27,824 nt of DNA from assembly GCA_002471015.1 (NCBI GenBank), contig DKPB01000064.1, forward strand, positions 20,367-48,190, read 5' to 3'. The notes under the pieces were generated by a model. It saw nothing but the letters and a program-made list of their open reading frames with translations. It did no database searches and was not told the origin of the DNA. Shown one piece after another: positions 14,692 to 21,779 of this stretch (position 1 is the first letter of the stretch; each line of letters starts with the position of its first letter). Made by a program: the position numbers and the translations under genes. Origin of the DNA: Stenotrophomonas sp. UBA7346. Lineage in GTDB: Bacteria; Pseudomonadota; Gammaproteobacteria; Xanthomonadales; Xanthomonadaceae.

Positions 14692-15465
14692 GTGCAGTCC
14701 ACCATGCCCAACGGCATACCCGCACCACGCCAACCAGGGCACATTGCCATCATCATGGATGGCAATGGCCGCTGGGCACAGCAACGCCGCCGGCCGCGCA
14801 TGATCGGCCATCGCGCCGGTGCCCGTGCGGTCAACCGCACCATCGACTTCTGCCTGCAGCACGGTATCGGCGTGCTCACCCTGTTTGCGTTCTCCAGTGA
14901 AAACTGGGGCCGTCCGCAGGAAGAAGTGGACGCATTGATGAAGCTGTTCCTCGGCGCCCTCGACCGCGAGGTGGACGAACTCCACCGTCGCGGCGTACGC
15001 GTGTGCTTCATCGGCGACCGCTCACGCTTCGCCGCCGGCATCGTCCAGCGCATGGATCGCTCCGAGCAGCGCACGGCCGGCAACAGCGCGATGGTGCTGA
15101 ACATCGCCGCCAGCTATGGCGGCCGCCAGGACATCGCACTGGCTGCACGCGCCCTGGCGCAGCGGGTTGCCGATGGCAGCCTGCAGCCGGAACAGATCGA
15201 CGAAGAACTGCTGGGCCAGCAGGTGGCCTTGGCCGACCTGCCGGCACCAGACCTGTTCATCCGCACCGGTGGCGACACCCGCATCAGTAACTTCCTGCTC
15301 TGGCAGTTGGCCTACACCGAGCTGTGGTTCACCGACGTGCTGTGGCCCGACTTTGATGCGGCCATCCTTCAACAGGCACTGGATGACTTTGCCGGCCGCG
15401 AGCGCCGCTTTGGCCTGACCAGTGCCCAGATTGCGGCCGGCACGGCGCAGAGCGCACTCCCATGA
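14692..15465 (+). CDS. uppS: (2E,6E)-farnesyl-diphosphate-specific ditrans,polycis-undecaprenyl-diphosphate synthase
   Basis: UppS condenses eight isopentenyl diphosphates onto farnesyl diphosphate to make the C55 lipid carrier for peptidoglycan and O-antigen. Up to 257 aa. Signatures: HIAIIMDGNGRWAQ with the catalytic Asp (D23), GHRAGA, LFAFSSENWGRP, and RTGGDTRISNFLLWQLAYTELWF near the C terminus. The start is either GTG 14692 (as listed, three bases after the frr stop) or ATG 14704 (253 aa); neither has a strong ribosome binding site, and translation is probably coupled to frr. The end overlaps cdsA by four bases (ATGA). In E. coli dxr lies between frr and this gene; here it does not. Confidence 0.95.
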   Translation: MQSTMPNGIPAPRQPGHIAIIMDGNGRWAQQRRRPRMIGHRAGARAVNRTIDFCLQHGIGVLTLFAFSSENWGRPQEEVDALMKLFLGALDREVDELHRRGVRVCFIGDRSRFAAGIVQRMDRSEQRTAGNSAMVLNIAASYGGRQDIALAARALAQRVADGSLQPEQIDEELLGQQVALADLPAPDLFIRTGGDTRISNFLLWQLAYTELWFTDVLWPDFDAAILQQALDDFAGRERRFGLTSAQIAAGTAQSALP

Positions 15466-16283
15466 CCAAAACCCGTGTGATAGCCGCGCTGATCATGGCC
15501 CCGGTGGCCATCTGCGCGATCCTGTTCCTCCCCACCCAGTGGCTGGCCGCCGCGGCGGCATTGGTGTTCCTGATCGGGCTGTGGGAATGGCTGAAGCTGA
15601 CCGGCGTGGACGGCCTGCCGCGCACCGTGCTGCTGGTACTGAACCTGCTGCTGATGGTGCTGCTGGTGTGGGCCTCGGCCGGCTCCAACGTCCTGTTCCA
15701 GTTGGCTACCCTCGTCGGCGTGGGTTTCTGGCTGCTGGCATTGCTGTGGCTGCGCTATTTCAACTTCGGCGCGCATGAAGAGCCCGGTGCCCGCATGCTC
15801 AAGCTGGCTGCCAGCACCCTGGCCATCATCCCGGCCTGGGCCGCGCTGGTACTGATCCACGACAGCCAGCCCAATGGTCACCTGTGGCTGCTGACCGCCC
15901 TGGCCATCGTCTGGGCCGCCGATTCCGGCGCCTATTTCGCTGGCCGCGCCTTTGGCAAACACAAGTTGGCCCCGCGCGTCAGCCCCAACAAGACCATCGA
16001 AGGCCTGCTGGGCGGGCTGGTGGCCGGTTTGCTGGTGGCAGGCCTGTTCGGCTGGTGGGCCGGCGTGCAGGTATCCCAGTTGGGCAGCCTGATGCTGGTG
16101 GCCACGGTCGCGGTGCTGGCCTCGGTACTGGGCGACCTGTTCGAGAGCCTGCTCAAGCGCCATGCCGGCGCCAAGGACTCGGGGCACATCATCCCCGGCC
16201 ATGGCGGCGTGCTGGACCGCATCGACGGCGTGTTGGCCGCCCTGCCCGTGTTTGCGCTGGGCAAGGAAATCTTTGGTTTCTGA
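15462..16283 (+). CDS. cdsA: Phosphatidate cytidylyltransferase (CDP-diglyceride synthase)
   Basis: CdsA is an inner-membrane enzyme that activates phosphatidic acid with CTP to CDP-diacylglycerol, the precursor of all phospholipids. The 273-aa protein is largely hydrophobic, with about seven or eight membrane segments starting at VIAALIMAPVAICAILFL. The family signature is intact close to the C terminus: SLLKRHAGAKDSGHIIPGHGG followed by VLDRIDG. GRAFGKHKLAPRVSPNKTIEG is the upstream conserved cytoplasmic stretch. Starts inside the uppS stop (ATGA at 15462-15465) and is followed after one base by dxr. Confidence 0.96.
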   Translation: MTKTRVIAALIMAPVAICAILFLPTQWLAAAAALVFLIGLWEWLKLTGVDGLPRTVLLVLNLLLMVLLVWASAGSNVLFQLATLVGVGFWLLALLWLRYFNFGAHEEPGARMLKLAASTLAIIPAWAALVLIHDSQPNGHLWLLTALAIVWAADSGAYFAGRAFGKHKLAPRVSPNKTIEGLLGGLVAGLLVAGLFGWWAGVQVSQLGSLMLVATVAVLASVLGDLFESLLKRHAGAKDSGHIIPGHGGVLDRIDGVLAALPVFALGKEIFGF

Positions 16284-16284
16284 C

Positions 16285-17481
16285 ATGCCCACCTCCTGTA
16301 CACCCCGCCAGATCGCCATTCTTGGTGCCACCGGCTCCATTGGCAGCTCGGCGCTGGATGTCATCGCCCGCCACTCGCAGCAGATGCGCGCCAGCGTATT
16401 GGCCGCCGGCAGCAATGTGGATGCCCTGCTCGCGCTATGCCTGCAGCACCGCCCCGACCATGCGGTCATTGCCGACCCGGCGCTGTACTCGCGCCTGCGT
16501 GACGGACTGACCGCCGCCGGCCTGACCACCCAGGCCCATGCCGGCCCCGAGGCCATCGACGCACTGGCCGCCGGCGAGCATTGCGATACCGTGATCGCGG
16601 CCATCGTTGGCGCCGCCGGCCTGTCCTCGACCCTGGCTGCGGCACGCGCCGGCAAGCGCCTGTTGCTGGCCAACAAGGAATCACTTGTCCTGGCCGGCGA
16701 ACTACTGACCCGGGAAGCGGCTGCCACAGGCGCCGAAATCATCCCGATCGACAGCGAACACAACGCCATCTTCCAATGCCTGCGCTCCCGCGATGCGCGC
16801 CTGGAGGCCGGTGTGCGCCGCATCATCCTGACCGCTTCCGGTGGGCCGTTCCGCGGCCGCAGCCGCGCCGAGCTGGAAACGGTGACCGTGGCCCAGGCCG
16901 TTGCCCACCCGAAGTGGTCGATGGGGCCGAAGATCTCGGTTGACTCGGCGACGCTGATGAACAAGGGACTGGAGGTCATCGAGGCCCACCACCTGTTCAA
17001 CGTGCCCGGCAGCCGTATCGACGTAGTGGTCCACCCGCAGAGCCTGGTGCACTCGCTGGTCGAGTTCATCGACGGCTCGACCCTGGCCCAGCTGGGCCTG
17101 CCGGACATGCGTACCACCCTGGCCGTGGGTCTGGGCTGGCCGCAGCGCATTGAATCGGGCGTGGCCGGGCTGGACCTGCTCAGCCAGGGCCGGCTGGATT
17201 TCGAGGCACCGGATCTGGACGCCTTCCCCTGCCTGCGCCTGGCCTGGCAGGCCATGGACGCCGGTGGCAGCGCCCCGGCCATCCTGAACGCGGCCAATGA
17301 AGTGGCCGTTTCAGCGTTTCTTCAGGGGCGCATAGGCTTCCTGTCGATCCCGGCATTGGTGGAGCACACCCTCTCCACCCTGTCTTGCACGGCGGCCGAT
17401 ACACTGGACGCCCTGCTGGCAGCCGACGCCCAAGCCCGCCAGATCACCCAAGCCGCCATCGCCCGCCTGCCGCATGCCTGA
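16285..17481 (+). CDS. dxr: 1-deoxy-D-xylulose 5-phosphate reductoisomerase
   Basis: Dxr (IspC) converts DXP to methylerythritol phosphate with NADPH, the first committed step of the non-mevalonate isoprenoid pathway, which supplies UppS. Length is 398 aa. The start at 16285, one base after the cdsA stop, puts the NADPH-binding GATGSIG at residues 14-20. Further motifs: LANKESLV (about 128-135), the metal site D156/E158 in PIDSEHNAIFQ with the later glutamate in MNKGLEVIEAHHLF (about 225-237), the phosphate-binding ASGGPFRGRS, and HPKWSMGPKISVDSATLMNKG. All catalytic residues are present. Its place between cdsA and rseP differs from E. coli. Confidence 0.97.
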   Translation: MPTSCTPRQIAILGATGSIGSSALDVIARHSQQMRASVLAAGSNVDALLALCLQHRPDHAVIADPALYSRLRDGLTAAGLTTQAHAGPEAIDALAAGEHCDTVIAAIVGAAGLSSTLAAARAGKRLLLANKESLVLAGELLTREAAATGAEIIPIDSEHNAIFQCLRSRDARLEAGVRRIILTASGGPFRGRSRAELETVTVAQAVAHPKWSMGPKISVDSATLMNKGLEVIEAHHLFNVPGSRIDVVVHPQSLVHSLVEFIDGSTLAQLGLPDMRTTLAVGLGWPQRIESGVAGLDLLSQGRLDFEAPDLDAFPCLRLAWQAMDAGGSAPAILNAANEVAVSAFLQGRIGFLSIPALVEHTLSTLSCTAADTLDALLAADAQARQITQAAIARLPHA

Positions 17482-17507
17482 GCCCACCTTCCAATCGAGC
17501 CGCACCC

Positions 17508-18866
17508 ATGGCTGAGTTCCTGGGGTCCGTGTGGTGGATGATCGTCAGCCTTGGCGTGCTGGTGACGTTCCATGAATTCGGCCACTACTGGGTTGCCCGC
17601 CGCTGCGGGGTGAAGGTACTGCGGTTTTCGGTGGGCTTCGGCAAGCCGCTGTGGAGCCGCCGCAACCGCAACGGCACCGAGTTCGCCATCGCCGCCATCC
17701 CGCTGGGTGGTTACGTGAAAATGCTGGACGAGCGCGAGGTCGAGGTCCCGGCCGGTGAACGCGCCGTGGCCTTCAACAACAAGACCGTCTGGCAGCGTAT
17801 CGCCATCGTCGCCGCTGGCCCCATCGCCAACCTGCTGCTGTGCATCGCCCTGCTGTGGGCGATGTTCATCATCGGCCGCCAGGATTATTCGGCCACCCTC
17901 GGCCGGGTCACCGGCATGGCCGCGCAGGCCGGTTTCGTCGCCGGCGACCAGTTGCTGGCGGTCGAGGACCGTCCGGTGGGCACCTGGGCCGAGGCCAGCA
18001 TGGCCCTGACCACTGCCGCGATGGACCGCAGCGACGTGCATGTCCGCGTGCGCGACGTGCTGGACAATGAACGCACGCGGGTGCTGCCGCTGTCGCAGCT
18101 GCCGGCCGGCTTTGATGAGCGCCAGGTGCCGGTGCTGGCCGGCCTTGCCTGGCAATTCTGGCTGCAGCCGGCACGCGTCACCGAGGTGACCCCGGGCTCG
18201 GCCGCCGACAAGCTGATCCAGCCCGATGACCTGATCCTGGCCGTGGATGGCCAGCGCGTGGACGATGCCGGCGAGGTACTGCCACTGATCCAGCAACTGG
18301 GCCAGCGCGGCGGCCCGGGCATGATCGAAGTCGAGCGCGCCGGTGAACGGCTGGCGCTGGAGATCACCCCACAGCCCGGCCAGGCCCCGGACGGCAAGCC
18401 GATCTGGCGTATCGGCCTGGGCTTCGCCACCGGCCAGATGCCGGCCTATGACGCCCGCCAGCAGTACGGTCCGCTCGCCGCGCTGCCGGCCGCCGTCCGC
18501 GAAACCGGCAAACTGGCGACAGATTCACTGGGCATGATGCGGCGCATGCTGACCGGCGCTGCCTCGCTCAAGAACGTTTCCGGGCCCATCACCATCGCCC
18601 GGGTGGCCAATGTCTCGGCCCAGCGCGGGCTGGACTGGTTCCTGTATTTCCTGGCCCTGCTGTCGCTGAGCCTGTGCATCATCAACCTGCTGCCCATCCC
18701 CATCTTGGACGGCGGGCACCTGCTGTATTACCTTATTGAGTTGGTCAAGGGCAGCCCGCTGAGCGAGCGCGCCATGGCTGCCGGCCAATCCATCGGTCTG
18801 GCGCTGTTGGCCGGGTTGATGGGACTGGCGTTCTACAACGACATCCTGAGCCTGGTCCTGCGATGA
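17508..18866 (+). CDS. rseP: Site-2 zinc metalloprotease RseP
   Basis: RseP is the inner-membrane site-2 protease that cuts the anti-sigma factor RseA after DegS, freeing sigma-E in response to misfolded outer membrane proteins; it also clears signal peptide remnants. Length is 452 aa (E. coli 450). The start at 17508 puts HEFGH (22-26), the zinc and catalytic motif, in the first membrane helix. A membrane segment around 95-115 and two PDZ-type periplasmic regions (about 125-300; VTEVTPGSAADKLIQPDDLILAVDGQ is the carboxylate-binding part of the second) follow. The third zinc ligand is in NLLPIPILDGGHLLYYLIEL. Ribosome binding site weak; 26 bases after dxr, so probably cotranscribed. The end carries a sigma-E-like promoter element for bamA. 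Confidence 0.96.
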   Translation: MAEFLGSVWWMIVSLGVLVTFHEFGHYWVARRCGVKVLRFSVGFGKPLWSRRNRNGTEFAIAAIPLGGYVKMLDEREVEVPAGERAVAFNNKTVWQRIAIVAAGPIANLLLCIALLWAMFIIGRQDYSATLGRVTGMAAQAGFVAGDQLLAVEDRPVGTWAEASMALTTAAMDRSDVHVRVRDVLDNERTRVLPLSQLPAGFDERQVPVLAGLAWQFWLQPARVTEVTPGSAADKLIQPDDLILAVDGQRVDDAGEVLPLIQQLGQRGGPGMIEVERAGERLALEITPQPGQAPDGKPIWRIGLGFATGQMPAYDARQQYGPLAALPAAVRETGKLATDSLGMMRRMLTGAASLKNVSGPITIARVANVSAQRGLDWFLYFLALLSLSLCIINLLPIPILDGGHLLYYLIELVKGSPLSERAMAAGQSIGLALLAGLMGLAFYNDILSLVLR

Positions 18867-18891
18867 ACTTTTTCCCGCTGTCGTCGTCATA
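18864..18891 (+). promoter_or_regulatory. Candidate sigma-E (RpoE) promoter for bamA
   Basis: TGAACTT (18864-18870) is one base off the RpoE -35 core GGAACTT, and GTCATA (18886-18891) resembles the -10 core GTCTAA/GTCAAA; the spacer is 15 bases. The -35 overlaps the rseP stop codon and the predicted start near 18898 leaves a leader of about 40 bases before bamA. In E. coli both rseP and bamA belong to the sigma-E regulon, which adds functional plausibility. Found by eye; no score was computed. Confidence 0.5.
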
Positions 18892-18937
18892 CGCCGGCAC
18901 CCACGCATTATCGAAATCGACTCCAACCGGACGTGAT

Positions 18938-21421
18938 ATGACGCGACTTCCCAATCGCCGCCTGCTGACCCTCGCACTTGCTGCCGGTCTGGCCCTGCCC
19001 GTGCTCGCACAGGCAGCCGAGCCCTTTACCGCCAGCGACATCCGCGTGGACGGCCTGCAGCGCATTTCCTCCGGTACCGTATTCACCTACCTGCCGGTGG
19101 AGCGTGGCGACACGGTGGACGACGCCAAGATCGGCGACACCATCCGCGCCCTGTACAAGACCGGCTTTTTCGAGGACGTGCAGCTGGACCGCCAGGGCGA
19201 CATCCTGGTCGTCACCGTCAAGGAACGCCCGGCGATCAACAAGCTGACCGTCACCGGCAACAAGGACATCAAGAGCGAGCAGCTGCTCAAGGGCCTGAGC
19301 GACATCGGCCTGAGCGAAGGCGGCACCTTTGACCGCCTGAGCCTGGACCGCGTGACCCAGGAACTGCGCCGCCAGTACAACGACCGCGGCAAGTACAACG
19401 TGGAAATCACCCCCACGGTGAGCCCGCTGGACCGCAACCGCGTCGACGTCGCCATTGCCGTCAAGGAAGGCAAGGCGGCCAAGATCCGCCACGTCAACCT
19501 GATCGGCACCGAGAAGTTCCCGGCCGAGGACATCCTGGACACCTGGGAGTCCAAGGAGCACAACTGGGCCTCGTGGTACCGCCGCGACGACCAGTACTCC
19601 AAGGAAAAGCTGTCCGGCGACCTGGAAAAGCTCAACTCCTGGTACCTGGACCGTGGTTACGTCGATTTCAGCATCGATTCCACCCAGGTTTCGATCAGTC
19701 CGGACAAGCGTGACATGTTCGTCACCGCCGGCGTGACCGAGGGCGAGCAGTACAAGATTTCCGAGATCAAGGTCACCGGCGACACCATCCTGCCGCAGGA
19801 AGACGTGGAGAAGATGGTCATCCAGAAGTCCGGCGACACGTTCTCGCGTGCCCTGCTGGAGTTCAGCGCCGACGCCATCACCAACAGCCTGTCCAACATC
19901 GGTTACGCCTTTGCCAAGGTCAACCCGATCCCCACCAGCAACCGCGCCGACCGTACCGTGGCGGTGAACATGCAGGTGGTGCCGGGGCCGCGCGTGGCCG
20001 TGCGCCGCATCGTGTTCAAGGGCAACTCGCGTACCGCCGACGAAGTATTGCGCCGCGAAATGCGCCAGTTCGAGAACAGCTGGTATTCGCAGGCCGCCAT
20101 CGACCGCTCCAAGATCCGCCTGCAGCGCCTGGGCTACTTTGAAGCCGTGGACGTGGAAACCAGCCCGGTCACCGGCAGCAACGACCAGGTCGACGTGGTC
20201 TACAACGTCAAGGAAACCACCTCTGGCAGCTTCGTGTTCGGCCTGGGCTACTCGCAGTCCTACGGCATGACCACCTCGGTACAGCTGTCGCAGAACAACT
20301 TCCTGGGCGGCGGCAACCGCGTGTCGGTGGAAGCCTCGCGCAGCAGCTACCTGCAGCGCTACGGTTTCAGCTACACCAACCCCTACTTCACCGATGACGG
20401 CGTCTCGCTGGGCTACAACCTGTCCTGGCGCGAACTGGACTACTCCGACTTCAACACCGCGCAGTACAACAGCACCAACGGCGCCGCGCAGGTGGTGTTC
20501 GGCGTGCCGATCACCGAGAACGATGCGTTCTCGCTGATGTTCGGCATCGACAGCAACCAGATCACCACCTACAGCGGCTACACGCCGAAGGCGATCATCG
20601 ATTACATCGATGCGGTCGGCACGCGCACCTTCCATTCCTGGCGCACCGAGCTGGGCTGGGCGCGCGACACCCGCAACGACTACTTCATGCCTACCCGCGG
20701 CACCTACCAGCGCCTGGGCCTGGAAGCCACGCTGCCGGGCTCGACCGTCGAGTACTACAAGCTCAGCTACCAGTTCTCCAAGTACTGGCCGATCATGCCC
20801 TCGCTGGTCATCAATACCCGAGTGGAACTCGGTTACGGCGACTCGTACGGCAAGGACAAGGTCCGCAACATCTGCTGGAACGAAATCCCGGGCACCCCGG
20901 GTACCCCGGGCACCCCGGCCACTGACACTACGCCGGCGGTCCCCGGCACCCCCGGCACCCCCGGCACCACCGAGGTCGTGGATTGCGCCACCAACCCGAC
21001 CGCCAACCACCGCCAGGTGGTTGCCACCGGCCTGCCGTTCTTCGAGAACTTCTACGCCGGCGGCACCAACTCGGTGCGTGGCTTCGAGGACAACACCCTG
21101 GGCCCGCGCTCGGAAATCATCGGCGGCTACTACAACGGCCAGCCGCTGGGTGGTTCGGTAAAGACGGTCGGCTCGATCGAAGCCTACTTCCCGAAGCTGT
21201 TCGACAGCCCGTCGGCACGCGTTTCGGCGTTCTTCGATTTCGGCAACGTCTACAACGGCACGAGCAACTTCAAGGCCAACGAGCTGCGTGCTTCGGCCGG
21301 TGTCGCCCTGCTGTGGCGTGCGCCGGTGGGCCCGATCTCGATCAGCTATGCCTTCCCGCTGAAGAAGGAAGACGGCGATGAGATCGAGCGTCTGCAGTTC
21401 ACCTTTGGCGGTCAGTTCTAA
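18938..21421 (+). CDS. bamA: Outer membrane protein assembly factor BamA (Omp85)
   Basis: BamA is the essential core of the BAM complex that inserts beta-barrel proteins into the outer membrane. From the ATG at 18938 it has 827 aa (E. coli 810). The start is set by the signal peptide MTRLPNRRLLTLALAAGLAL, cleaved near AQA; an earlier ATG at 18863 would put 25 hydrophilic residues before it. Five POTRA domains occupy about 25-425 (first: FTASDIRVDGLQRISSGTVFTYLPV), then the 16-strand barrel. The catalytic loop-6 motif VRGF is at 713-716 in ENFYAGGTNSVRGFEDN, and the last strand ends in F (FTFGGQF), the usual outer membrane sorting signal. Unusual: residues 646-683, just before VRGF, form an insert bounded by two cysteines and containing two PGTPGTPGT blocks. 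Followed by 358 bases of structured non-coding DNA rather than skp. Confidence 0.97.
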   Translation: MTRLPNRRLLTLALAAGLALPVLAQAAEPFTASDIRVDGLQRISSGTVFTYLPVERGDTVDDAKIGDTIRALYKTGFFEDVQLDRQGDILVVTVKERPAINKLTVTGNKDIKSEQLLKGLSDIGLSEGGTFDRLSLDRVTQELRRQYNDRGKYNVEITPTVSPLDRNRVDVAIAVKEGKAAKIRHVNLIGTEKFPAEDILDTWESKEHNWASWYRRDDQYSKEKLSGDLEKLNSWYLDRGYVDFSIDSTQVSISPDKRDMFVTAGVTEGEQYKISEIKVTGDTILPQEDVEKMVIQKSGDTFSRALLEFSADAITNSLSNIGYAFAKVNPIPTSNRADRTVAVNMQVVPGPRVAVRRIVFKGNSRTADEVLRREMRQFENSWYSQAAIDRSKIRLQRLGYFEAVDVETSPVTGSNDQVDVVYNVKETTSGSFVFGLGYSQSYGMTTSVQLSQNNFLGGGNRVSVEASRSSYLQRYGFSYTNPYFTDDGVSLGYNLSWRELDYSDFNTAQYNSTNGAAQVVFGVPITENDAFSLMFGIDSNQITTYSGYTPKAIIDYIDAVGTRTFHSWRTELGWARDTRNDYFMPTRGTYQRLGLEATLPGSTVEYYKLSYQFSKYWPIMPSLVINTRVELGYGDSYGKDKVRNICWNEIPGTPGTPGTPATDTTPAVPGTPGTPGTTEVVDCATNPTANHRQVVATGLPFFENFYAGGTNSVRGFEDNTLGPRSEIIGGYYNGQPLGGSVKTVGSIEAYFPKLFDSPSARVSAFFDFGNVYNGTSNFKANELRASAGVALLWRAPVGPISISYAFPLKKEDGDEIERLQFTFGGQF
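20888..20968 (+). repeat. Pro-Gly-Thr tandem repeat inside bamA
   Basis: Two blocks of three 9-base units encode PGTPGTPGT: 20888-20914 (units CCGGGCACC, CCGGGTACC, CCGGGCACC) and 20942-20968 (three identical CCCGGCACC units). They correspond to BamA residues 651-659 and 669-677 and are flanked by Cys646 and Cys683. The two blocks use different proline codons (CCG against CCC), so they probably expanded separately. Units are multiples of three, so copy-number changes keep the frame. Confidence 0.9.
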
Positions 21422-21460
21422 ATAGAACTGACCCGCTGCCCCGGGTTGAAGCCCCGGGGA

Positions 21461-21491
21461 CCGAAGGTTATGCCGCAGGCATAACCTTCGG
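21461..21491 (+). terminator. Perfect 14-bp hairpin after bamA
   Basis: CCGAAGGTTATGCC (21461-21474) pairs perfectly with GGCATAACCTTCGG (21478-21491) around the 3-base loop GCA. It lies 40 bases after the bamA stop. No T run follows, so it may protect the bamA 3' end or be part of a dispersed repeat rather than terminate on its own. Confidence 0.55.
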
Positions 21492-21530
21492 GCGCGCTTC
21501 GGTCTACCGATTCCCCGCGCCTGTCGGCGC

Positions 21531-21551
21531 GCCCCCTTTACCAAAGGGGGC
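21531..21551. repeat. C-run/G-run hairpin, possible dispersed element
   Basis: GCCCCCTTT (21531-21539) pairs with AAAGGGGGC (21543-21551) around loop ACC. The half AAAGGGGGCT recurs at 24-33 of this window in a similar hairpin downstream of dapD, suggesting one family of intergenic repeats. Confidence 0.5.
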
Positions 21552-21579
21552 TTTCCACCAGAACTACCGCCTCAATCTG

Positions 21580-21614
21580 CCCCGGGAAGCAACACCGCCC
21601 GGGGGTTTGCTTTT
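21580..21614 (+). terminator. Candidate factor-independent terminator of the bamA transcript
   Basis: CCCCGGG (21580-21586) pairs with CCCGGGG (21598-21604) across an 11-base loop and is followed by GTTTGCTTTT. The stem plus T-rich tail is the usual layout. It would end the uppS-to-bamA transcript before lpxD. Confidence 0.5.
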
Positions 21615-21744
21615 ATGGGACAGGTGGCTGCGCACGGCGCAGCAGGATATTCCATCAAAGCCATGCTGCCCCATTGGCCTCCACTTCCGGCCAACCCGCC
21701 CACCCCGCTGCCCTTGCCCTGCAAGGGTGATAACGTCTGCTCGC

Positions 21745-21773
21745 ATGACCGCCATCGGCGCACACGGTAAACT
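21745..21773 (+). promoter_or_regulatory. Candidate lpxD promoter, leaderless
   Basis: ATGACC (21745-21750, four of six to the -35) is 17 bases from TAAACT (21768-21773, four of six to the -10). A start seven bases past the -10 falls on the G of the lpxD GTG codon at 21780. No Shine-Dalgarno sequence is present in the 20 bases before that codon, which fits a leaderless message. Confidence 0.4.
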
Positions 21774-21779
21774 TGCTGC

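Larger units (their letters stand above)
21422..21779. other. Structured non-coding gap between bamA and lpxD
   Basis: No credible gene is seen on either strand in these 358 bases. In E. coli this position holds skp. The first half is packed with inverted repeats: 21439-21445 with 21453-21459; 21461-21474 with 21478-21491; GGGCGCGC 21490-21497 with GCGCGCCC 21527-21534; and 21531-21539 with 21543-21551. A terminator-like hairpin with T-rich tail follows at 21580-21614. The second half (21615-21779) has ordinary composition and ends in a candidate lpxD promoter. Confidence 0.7.

Noticed and set aside
15369..17297. A 642-codon minus-strand frame across cdsA and dxr
   Set aside because: Spans two genuine plus-strand genes with conserved products; no domain or start context of its own.
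18863..18937. Longer bamA start at 18863 that forms an ATGA overlap with rseP
   Set aside because: It would put 25 residues without signal character ahead of an obvious signal peptide, and it overlaps the sigma-E-like promoter; 18938 is preferred.
18908..21544. An 878-codon open frame on the minus strand opposite bamA
   Set aside because: Val/Ala/Asp/Gly/His-rich shadow of bamA with no recognisable domain; bamA itself is unambiguous.
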